A stretch of DNA of 64,000 bases, from positions 1 to 64,000 of the forward strand of contig JAJTGQ010000033.1 in assembly GCA_021299455.1 (NCBI GenBank), read 5' to 3'. Under the pieces are notes generated by a model. It was not told the origin of the DNA. It did not search any database and was given only the letters and a program-made list of their open reading frames with translations. Of this stretch, positions 16,736-22,566 are shown one piece after another. Numbering within the stretch: the stretch's first letter is position 1; every line of letters begins with the position of its first letter. The DNA is from Flammeovirgaceae bacterium. GTDB taxonomy: Bacteria; Bacteroidota; Bacteroidia; Cytophagales; Cyclobacteriaceae. The translations under genes and the position numbers were made by a program.

Positions 16736-17269
16736 TCAGTTAAACTTCAACAGTGCATACCCCTTCAATTGATACGTTGTTAATGTGGTCAACATCGAAG
16801 TGGCAATTTTTACCTCGGGTGCCATTTTTGTTCGATCGACTTTGCGGTTGATTAATGATTGGCCGCAAACAAAAATCTTTACCCCCGCTTTTGACAGTTC
16901 CTCAAACAAGCCAAGATTAGGATTGTCTTTCTTGTACTTCTTTTGATATTGGTCATTATTCATAGTGATATAAGTCGCACCTCCATGAAGAACGATAACC
17001 ACGTCTAGGTTTTCTTTTGGCACACCGCCCATTACGTGCAAGTTGACCAAACGAGCAACATTATTCAAGGCCCAGCTAAGTGAATCGGGTTTCTCGCTTT
17101 CCCGCTCCACTTCTATCACAATATTGTATTTCATGGTTGGGTCGGGCTTCTCAACTGCATAGGGGATTTCGAAAATGCCACCATATAATTTCACGGCAGG
17201 AAAAACACGAGTTTGGGAGTAGGTCGTTGCTGCTAGAACGATTAGTAGAGCTGTGAATAAGGATTTCAT
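16736..17269 (-). CDS. DsrE family protein, exported
   Basis: Periplasmic DsrE/F-like protein of 177 residues with a signal peptide (cleaved near TTYS/QTR). DsrE-type folds bind or relay sulfur, or act as structural subunits in sulfur transfer. Seen: NIVIEVERESEKPD, the DsrE core VIVLHGGATYITMN, and the C-terminal pattern LSKAGVKIFVCGQSL with a conserved Cys, followed by VKIATSMLTTLTTYQLKGYA. The upstream neighbours on the same strand are a TauE/SafE exporter, a Moco-binding-domain protein and moaA. A sulfur-related role is therefore plausible, but a 100-bp repeat-filled gap separates it from that set. Confidence 0.82.
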   Translation of the reverse strand: MKSLFTALLIVLAATTYSQTRVFPAVKLYGGIFEIPYAVEKPDPTMKYNIVIEVERESEKPDSLSWALNNVARLVNLHVMGGVPKENLDVVIVLHGGATYITMNNDQYQKKYKKDNPNLGLFEELSKAGVKIFVCGQSLINRKVDRTKMAPEVKIATSMLTTLTTYQLKGYALLKFN

Positions 17270-17294
17270 AGTAGGCTTGGTAATTGGTGATCGA

Positions 17295-17364
17295 GTATTC
17301 GGTATTCGGTGTTCAGTTTAGTCTGCTGCATTCTATATTCTAACTCCAGTATTCTATATTCTTT
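17295..17364. repeat. Two degenerate heptamer arrays between dsrE and tauE genes
   Basis: GTATTCG, GTATTCG and GTGTTCA are contiguous at 17295-17315. ATTCTAT, ATTCTAA, CTCCAGT, ATTCTAT and ATTCTTT are contiguous at 17330-17364. Both have a strict 7-base period. No reading frame or promoter is evident here. Confidence 0.55.
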
Positions 17365-17368
17365 GAGA

Positions 17369-18118
17369 CTACAAGTGGTCTTTCAAAATATTCAACGCAG
17401 CCACTAAGATCAATACTGCTGTAATTCTTTTAATGTACAAGGGGTTAAGACGAATCGCGCCCAAACGTGAACCCAGCTGCCCACCGATTAAAACTACTAC
17501 TAATAATGGTAAGATAAAACTCCACTCTAAGTTAATGCCTCTACCCAAAAACTGCCCCAGCAATCCACTGATCGAATTGACTAAAATAAACACGCTCGCC
17601 AATGCTGATATTCGCTTGGCCTCCGCCCAGTTCGTTAGATGCAAAATCGGAGAAAGAAAAATGCCTCCGCCAATACTTACCAATCCAGATAAAAAACCGA
17701 TCAAACCTCCCAGCGCAATCTTAGACTCGATTCGCTGAAGGAATCGATTTTCGCCTTTCATAGTTTCCGGTTGTATCCAAAGCAAAACAGAAGCGATTAT
17801 CAACGTAACCGCCAAGAGCAAAAAAAAAGAGTGTTGATTGAGCCTCCACAAACCACCGACTAATGCCAACGGAACACTCGCTACTAGGAAAGGCCAAATT
17901 TCTTTCCAGTCGATTTTGTTTTGTTTATAGAAAATCACCGTACCACTGGTCACCACTACAATATTGCACAACAGTGCCGTGGGCCGAATGGTATCAGGAA
18001 GCAACTGAAAGAAAGGTTGGGCAAGCAACGCTAAGTAACTGCTGCCCCCACCAAAACCCACAGAAGAATAGATGAATGCAATGACAAAAAAAGAAAACAA
18101 GAGTACGTAAAATTCCAT
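17369..18118 (-). CDS. TauE/SafE family anion (sulfite/sulfonate) exporter
   Basis: Inner-membrane protein of the TauE/SafE (UPF0721) family, generally linked to export or uptake of sulfite, sulfoacetate or other sulfur oxyanions. Seen in 249 residues: about eight hydrophobic segments arranged as two repeats, with the repeated signatures SSVGFGGGSSYLALL near the N-terminus and LSGLVSIGGGIFLSPIL in the middle, and the closing GGQLGSRLGAIRL. It begins four bases after the stop of the Moco-binding-domain gene, so both probably belong to the moaA operon. The context suggests disposal of a sulfur oxyanion related to a molybdoenzyme. Confidence 0.85.
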   Translation of the reverse strand: MEFYVLLFSFFVIAFIYSSVGFGGGSSYLALLAQPFFQLLPDTIRPTALLCNIVVVTSGTVIFYKQNKIDWKEIWPFLVASVPLALVGGLWRLNQHSFFLLLAVTLIIASVLLWIQPETMKGENRFLQRIESKIALGGLIGFLSGLVSIGGGIFLSPILHLTNWAEAKRISALASVFILVNSISGLLGQFLGRGINLEWSFILPLLVVVLIGGQLGSRLGAIRLNPLYIKRITAVLILVAALNILKDHL

Positions 18119-18122
18119 CTGA

Positions 18123-18635
18123 CTATTGAGCGCGTTTTACTTCTATGACTTGCAAAGACTTGATGTGCCTTCGACCTGTTTTAAAATCTTGCGGTGACAA
18201 GAGCAAAATTGATTCCGGTAATTGCCGAGCAGGTTTCCCCTCTTTTTCAGTGATAATGAACACAGCATCACCCACCTTACTGTTATGGATTTCATTCCAC
18301 GAAAAAACAACCTTGTAACCGTCTGTTGCTTTGCAAACAAAATAAAGCTCACTCAGTTGCTTGGGGCTTTCCGATTTGATTTCGATTGATTCTAATACAT
18401 CGCGTAGTAAAACGCCTTTCAGTTGCTTGGCTTCTCCCCGTCTCTCGCCTGTGTGATTGGTGATAACAACATCACCGATGTCATGCGTTTTCCATTGAGA
18501 TAGATCGCTAAGCATAACTGTTTTTTGTGACTTGATTTCGCCTAGAATCGTAAACGAATCAGTTGATTTGATTTCCTTTTGCGAAAATGCAATAGTCGCA
18601 AGGAAGAGAAATAGCAGTGTTGGAAAAGTCTTCAT
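18123..18635 (-). CDS. Exported Moco-binding-domain (sulfite oxidase fold) protein
   Basis: Single-domain protein of 170 residues with a signal peptide (ATIAFS/QKE) and the oxidoreductase molybdopterin-binding fold. Seen: SFTILGEIKSQKTVMLSDLS, which is the usual Moco-domain entry (gxV..p..lsl.dL), then LKGVLLRDVLES, FVCKATDGYKVVFSWNE, and the end LLLSPQDFKTGRRHIKSLQ with RH-x-x-x-L, all as in small standalone members. These small proteins often lack the full active site, so enzymatic activity is uncertain. It lies between moaA and the TauE/SafE gene in one operon. Confidence 0.82.
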   Translation of the reverse strand: MKTFPTLLFLFLATIAFSQKEIKSTDSFTILGEIKSQKTVMLSDLSQWKTHDIGDVVITNHTGERRGEAKQLKGVLLRDVLESIEIKSESPKQLSELYFVCKATDGYKVVFSWNEIHNSKVGDAVFIITEKEGKPARQLPESILLLSPQDFKTGRRHIKSLQVIEVKRAQ

Positions 18636-18665
18636 CTTATATAATTTTCAAATAGCCTTGTTCTA

Positions 18666-19664
18666 TTATCCACCAATGGTAGACATTGACTCCATTATGT
18701 TCAATGTTTTGCGCTTTTCCTCCGCCTCAAATCCGTCCTTCGGCCGATGAGCAAAAGCTCTTAACAATTCATTTCTTAAATCATCATTACCCTTCCCTTC
18801 TCGCATCAAATTCTTGATATTCAATACACCATCGTCATACAAACATGTTTTCAAAACTCCCTGAGCAGTAATTCGGATTCGATTACAGGTTCCACAGAAA
18901 GAGCGGGTAAATGCTGCGATGATACCTATGTTTCCCTTGAAGCCCGGAATTTGGTAATGATAGGCTGTAGCATTTTCGGGGTCTTTTACTTTTTGAATCG
19001 TTGGGTAGAAAAGCTTGATGTGATTCAATATCTCTTTGTGTGTCCATTTTAGTTTGACATAATGATTCCCCTCTCCATTAAAAGGCATCTCTTCAATAAA
19101 ACGGACTGAAATGGGATATACTTTTGTAAGCTCAATAATTGAAACAATATCCTCGATGTTTTTATTTTCCATCACCACGGTATTGATTTTTACTGGAATT
19201 TCGTGCTTCAACAAAAGCTGTAGAGTCTCCCATGCATTTTCAAATTCATCTCTTCGGGTTATCAGTTTAAAGCGTTCTTTATTCAGGGTGTCCAAGCTGA
19301 GATTAAAGGAAGCAATGCCCAATGATTTCAATTCCGAAATATGAGGTCGGGTAAGAATGCCATTGGTGGTAAGATGAATATCTTTGATTCCTTCAATGAC
19401 TGAGATCCTTCGAATAAGTTGCATCAAATCAGTGCGAACAAATGGCTCCCCGCCTGTCAGTCGGATTTTTGAAATACCCATTGAAGCCAACAACGTTACT
19501 AACCGCTCGATCTCTTCAAAAGTTAAAAGGTCTTTCTTGGGGAGATACTTGATGCCTTCTTCAGGCATACAGTAGAAGCAACGTAAATTGCATCTATCCG
19601 TCACCGCCAGACGTAGATAGTTAATAGGGCGACCGTGATTGTCGTAGAGAGTAATACCAGCCAT
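18666..19664 (-). CDS. moaA: GTP 3',8-cyclase MoaA
   Basis: Radical SAM enzyme that rearranges GTP to 3',8-cyclo-7,8-dihydro-GTP in the first step of molybdenum cofactor synthesis. Seen in 332 residues: the radical SAM cluster Cys at 25, 29 and 32 (CNLRCFYC), the SAM-binding LTGGEPFVR, the C-terminal cluster Cys in SFCGTCNR and in KTCLYDDG, and a C-terminal Gly-Gly that inserts into the active site in this family. It heads a minus-strand operon with the Moco-binding-domain and TauE/SafE genes and is divergent from moaD. A near-consensus TATCTTCG box lies upstream of its ATG. Confidence 0.95.
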   Translation of the reverse strand: MAGITLYDNHGRPINYLRLAVTDRCNLRCFYCMPEEGIKYLPKKDLLTFEEIERLVTLLASMGISKIRLTGGEPFVRTDLMQLIRRISVIEGIKDIHLTTNGILTRPHISELKSLGIASFNLSLDTLNKERFKLITRRDEFENAWETLQLLLKHEIPVKINTVVMENKNIEDIVSIIELTKVYPISVRFIEEMPFNGEGNHYVKLKWTHKEILNHIKLFYPTIQKVKDPENATAYHYQIPGFKGNIGIIAAFTRSFCGTCNRIRITAQGVLKTCLYDDGVLNIKNLMREGKGNDDLRNELLRAFAHRPKDGFEAEEKRKTLNIMESMSTIGG

Positions 19665-19708
19665 TACCTCGCGAAGATAAGGAGGATCAGTCAGAAATAA
19701 CTAGTCAC

Positions 19709-19716
19709 TATATTTG
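19709..19716 (+). promoter_or_regulatory. moaDE -7 promoter box (leaderless arrangement)
   Basis: TATATTTG matches TAnnTTTG exactly and ends four bases before the moaD ATG. The transcription start would then fall on or next to the ATG, giving a leaderless mRNA. No good -33 TTTG is visible. Confidence 0.45.
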
Positions 19717-19720
19717 CTGG

Positions 19721-19960
19721 ATGAGAATTCAGATCAAAGCGTTTGGCATCTGCAAAGACATATTGGGAGGACGAGAACTGACCGTTGAGTTCGATGGAGA
19801 AACCGTAGCCGATCTCCGAAAAGATTTGACCCAAAAATTCCGGGAAATTGAAAAGTTAAATTCACTCTTCATCGCAGTCAACGAAGCCTATGCCGAAAAC
19901 GATCTGGTGTTAAAAGAGTCAGATGCGATTGCTCTTATTCCTCCTGTAAGTGGTGGTTAA
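19721..19960 (+). CDS. moaD: Molybdopterin synthase small subunit MoaD
   Basis: Ubiquitin-fold sulfur carrier; its C-terminal glycine is thiocarboxylated and donates sulfur to cPMP in the MoaD-MoaE complex. Seen in 79 residues: beta-grasp pattern IQIKAFGICKDILGG, VNEAYAENDLVLKESDAIALIPP and the terminal VSGG tail. Its last 11 bases overlap the open frame of moaE, and the moaE ATG used here starts 13 bases after the stop, so the two are co-transcribed and probably coupled. The adenylating partner MoeB is not in the window. Confidence 0.93.
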   Translation: MRIQIKAFGICKDILGGRELTVEFDGETVADLRKDLTQKFREIEKLNSLFIAVNEAYAENDLVLKESDAIALIPPVSGG

Positions 19961-19973
19961 CGACAAACTACAA

Positions 19974-20384
19974 ATGATAGTAATCACTCATAATTCAATT
20001 GATATTCAGAATGTTATCCGTTCTGCTGAAAGCGCAGATGCAGGTGCTCTAAACGTGTTTATTGGTACTGTGCGGTCTAAGACGGGTGAAAAAAAAGTGA
20101 TCAGGCTAGAATATGAAGCCTATGAACCAATGGCGATTCTGGAACTCAAAAAGATCATCGAAATGGCCAAGGAAAAATGGAACCTTAAAGGCTGGGCGAT
20201 AAGCCATAGGGTTGGCACGTTAAACATTGGTGATGTGGCGGTTGTCGTGGCGGTTTCCACCGCACATAGAAAGGAATCCTTCGAGGCTTGTCAGTTCATT
20301 ATTGATAGTCTCAAACAAACTGTGCCCATCTGGAAGAAAGAAGTCTTTGATGGTGGCGAGGAATGGGTGTCAGCCCACCCTTAA
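19974..20384 (+). CDS. moaE: Molybdopterin synthase catalytic subunit MoaE
   Basis: Catalytic subunit of molybdopterin synthase, converting cPMP to molybdopterin with two MoaD thiocarboxylates. Seen in 136 residues: GALNVFIGTVRSKTG (the FxGxVR signature), LEYEAYEPMA, VGTLNIGDVAVVVAVSTAHR with the conserved HR, and PIWKKE with the catalytic Lys near the C-terminus. I use the ATG at 19974; a GTG at 19950 that overlaps moaD would add eight residues. Its stop overlaps the stop of the convergent 44-residue membrane protein by four bases. Confidence 0.93.
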   Translation: MIVITHNSIDIQNVIRSAESADAGALNVFIGTVRSKTGEKKVIRLEYEAYEPMAILELKKIIEMAKEKWNLKGWAISHRVGTLNIGDVAVVVAVSTAHRKESFEACQFIIDSLKQTVPIWKKEVFDGGEEWVSAHP

Positions 20385-20515
20385 AATCGGCTCACCGCCA
20401 TCACAACCAAGGTTCCAAACGCCAGGGCAATAGCTGCCGCCCCAGCAAGCACCAACACTAAATCTCGATCGATGATGTTGACCTGCAAATAGGGGATATT
20501 CTTTTGTGACTTCAT
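20381..20515 (-). CDS. Small single-helix membrane protein (44 aa)
   Basis: A small frame encodes 44 residues: a polar N-terminus MKSQKNIPYLQVNIIDRD, then one strongly hydrophobic segment (about residues 19-41, LVLVLAGAAAIALAFGTLVV) and a short basic tail ending SRF. The clean amphipathic design, with a single membrane helix and positive C-terminal residue, argues that it is a real gene. It is convergent with moaE and divergent from the ECF sigma factor. I do not recognise the family. It could be a membrane adaptor of the adjacent sigma/TonB module or a free-standing small protein. Confidence 0.5.
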   Translation of the reverse strand: MKSQKNIPYLQVNIIDRDLVLVLAGAAAIALAFGTLVVMAVSRF

Positions 20516-20673
20516 TGCTTTTATTTTTTACCGAAATAGCAAATTTGAATTTGATTTTTTTTGGCAATTGCTTACGTAAACCGTTCTGCGTAATCTTTTT
20601 ACGTTTTTTATTCCTTTTGCCTGTATCTTTTGGAGGCAGTTGCATTTATAGATGCAGTAATAACCAGAAAGCT

Positions 20674-21243
20674 TTGGAAGACCAAGCACAAGTTACTTCA
20701 AATTACGACCTAGACGAAGAAGCTATTTTGCGTCAATCACAAATTGACGCCCAAGCATTTAGGCCTATTTATGAGAAGTACTTTAAGAAGGTGTACCTCT
20801 TCTTGTATCGCAGAACAATTGATCGAGAGCTGGCGGGCGACATAACCCAACAAGTGTTCTTAAAGGCACTGCTCGCGCTAGGTAAGTTTCAGTTCAGAGG
20901 CGTGCCATTTTCAGCCTGGTTGTTCCGAATTGCCGTGAACGAGTGCAACGAGTTTTTCCGAAAAACCAATCGAACCCGCACGGTGTCAATTGATGAGCGG
21001 ATGGTGCAGTTGCTGCATGACGAGCTGACGTATGACACCACCACCGATGATCTGTCAGCCCAACTGCCTTCACTGTTGCTGACGTTGAAGGAAGACGAAC
21101 TACAACTGATTCAGCTTCGGTTTTTTGAAGGACTGTCGTTCAAAGAGATTGGCGATGTTTTAGAAGTAACGGAAAACAATGCAAAAGTGAAGACCTACCG
21201 CACTCTGGAAAAATTGAAGAAGAAGTTTATTAAGCCACATTAA
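20674..21243 (+). CDS. ECF-type RNA polymerase sigma factor
   Basis: Sigma-70 family regulator of the ECF type. Seen in about 189 residues from a TTG at 20674: region 2 with YEKYFKKVYLFLYRR, DITQQVFLKALLAL and the -10 recognition helix SAWLFRIAVNECNEFFRK, then a linker and region 4 with LQLIQLRFFEGLSFKEIGDV and NNAKVKTYRTLEKLKKKF (helix-turn-helix). The frame is open further upstream but those residues are A/T-rich and unlike sigma factors. The next gene starts one base after the stop, so the two are translationally coupled, as sigma/anti-sigma pairs often are. It probably controls the surface genes downstream. Confidence 0.85.
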   Translation: MEDQAQVTSNYDLDEEAILRQSQIDAQAFRPIYEKYFKKVYLFLYRRTIDRELAGDITQQVFLKALLALGKFQFRGVPFSAWLFRIAVNECNEFFRKTNRTRTVSIDERMVQLLHDELTYDTTTDDLSAQLPSLLLTLKEDELQLIQLRFFEGLSFKEIGDVLEVTENNAKVKTYRTLEKLKKKFIKPH

Positions 21244-21244
21244 A

Positions 21245-21967
21245 ATGAACACGAAGGGAAAATCGGAGCCAACCGATGAAGAAATCAGACAAATGATGGA
21301 CTTTGATGGTCTGCTTAAAGCGTATGAAACAAGTCAGGCCACAACCGTCAACAAACCATCCGCCAAGTGGGCAAAAACTGCCATTGGATTGTCGATGATA
21401 GTGGCCACAATCTATGGTGTGTACACTTGGCAAAAAAGTGTCTCCGCCAAAAGCGACCAATTAGAGATAGAACAAAATACCCCACCAGTCGAAATTGAAA
21501 AGCCAGTGGAATCCACACCACAGATTGTTCAATTAGATTCAATTTCCAAAACCACTTCAAAGGAATCCAAAGCCCCTGCAAAGCCAACTGTTTCCAACAA
21601 AACAATTCCACCAGCAAAGGAAGAGGAAATTAGCAGTGTGCAACCACCGTATATTGGCGCAGAACCTGTTGAAGGTTTTCCTGCTCTCTACGCCTATTTT
21701 GACCGTGAGCTAAAATACCCCCTTGAAGCTTTGTCAGATTCCATACAAGGCGTGGAGGCAGTTGCATTCTTAATTGATAAATCAGGTAAGCCCGGAAAAA
21801 TTGAAATCCAGCAATCGTTGGGCGAAGTTTTTGATCGGGAGGTGATAAGGCTTTTGCAAAACATGCCGCCTTGGAGGCCAGCAACATTAAATGGGGAGCC
21901 TGTGATGAGCAAACAATCTGTACCATTCACATTTAAGATTACGCGTAAAACAGAGACCAAGAAGTAA
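21245..21967 (+). CDS. Membrane protein with TonB C-terminal domain, possible anti-sigma factor
   Basis: Bitopic inner-membrane protein of 240 residues. Seen: a cytoplasmic N-terminus with short acidic and charged stretches (PTDEEIRQMMDFDGLLKAYE, residues 9-28), a membrane helix at about residues 45-62 (TAIGLSMIVATIYGVYTW), a Pro/Lys/Ser-rich periplasmic linker (about 75-130), and a C-terminal TonB domain with YFDRELKYPLEA, GVEAVAFLIDKSGKPGKI, MPPWRPATLNGEPV and VPFTFKI. The position directly behind the ECF sigma gene is where an anti-sigma factor is expected. I infer a signal transducer that couples outer-membrane events to the sigma factor, or a dedicated TonB. Confidence 0.75.
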   Translation: MNTKGKSEPTDEEIRQMMDFDGLLKAYETSQATTVNKPSAKWAKTAIGLSMIVATIYGVYTWQKSVSAKSDQLEIEQNTPPVEIEKPVESTPQIVQLDSISKTTSKESKAPAKPTVSNKTIPPAKEEEISSVQPPYIGAEPVEGFPALYAYFDRELKYPLEALSDSIQGVEAVAFLIDKSGKPGKIEIQQSLGEVFDREVIRLLQNMPPWRPATLNGEPVMSKQSVPFTFKITRKTETKK

Positions 21968-21985
21968 AACCAACTTTAAAAGAAT

Positions 21986-22558
21986 ATGAGATCAAGACCA
22001 ATTTTGTATTGGGCAGGTATTGTATTGCCCATTTTTTTAACAAGGTGCGCCAAAGAAGAAGCAAAGCCGCAACAATTACTAGTAAATGGCAATTTTGAAA
22101 ATGGCAACACAGTTCCCACTGATTGGGGCTACCTGACCGAAAAGGACATTTACAACGGTGAGTGGAGCGACAAAGAGTTTGTTTCTCCGAGCAAGTCGGC
22201 AAAAATCAGTTCATTGAAGAGCGACTCTACGGTGTTTTCCTTTTGGTATCAAACCATTACTGATAACCTGCCTTTCGGGAAGGATGTGACGCTTAAGGTC
22301 AAAATCAAAGGGAATATAACAGGGAAAGGCGTAAGCATCGCAATCAGAACAGATGACACAACGATACCCAGCGGAAGGGCCGAGCAGTTCATCACTACCC
22401 AAAACTTATCGCCTATTACAGGCAGCTTTAATTGGTCTGAAAAGACAATCACGCTGGCAAACGTCAAACCAACCAGCATGAGTATAACTGTTTATTTTAT
22501 CTACTTACCCAAAACTACCGGAGAAGTTTACTTTGACGATGCGAGTTTGACATATTAA
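21986..22558 (+). CDS. Hypothetical lipoprotein with jelly-roll (CBM-like) domain
   Basis: Exported protein of 190 residues, possibly a lipoprotein: the signal helix runs into FLTRC at residues 17-21, although Arg at the -1 position is atypical for a lipobox. The mature part starts LLVNGNFENGNTVPTDW, a pattern common to CBM4/9-like and DUF642-like beta-jelly-rolls, and ends VYFDDASLTY, the usual last strand (vyfDdvsl). It may bind carbohydrate or act as an adhesive cap. It sits between the TonB-like gene and the T9SS adhesin with short gaps (18 and 8 bases). Confidence 0.7.
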   Translation: MRSRPILYWAGIVLPIFLTRCAKEEAKPQQLLVNGNFENGNTVPTDWGYLTEKDIYNGEWSDKEFVSPSKSAKISSLKSDSTVFSFWYQTITDNLPFGKDVTLKVKIKGNITGKGVSIAIRTDDTTIPSGRAEQFITTQNLSPITGSFNWSEKTITLANVKPTSMSITVYFIYLPKTTGEVYFDDASLTY

Positions 22559-22566
22559 GCACAGAT

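Noticed and set aside
20370-20645. Minus-strand 91-codon frame between moaE and the sigma gene
   Set aside because: It is rich in Lys and Gly in an unprotein-like order; the 44-codon frame in another register of the same strand gives a clean membrane protein instead.
20506-20673. Longer N-terminus of the ECF sigma factor from 20506
   Set aside because: The extra 56 residues are hydrophobic and A/T-rich and do not match any sigma domain; TTG 20674 or a nearby start is more likely.
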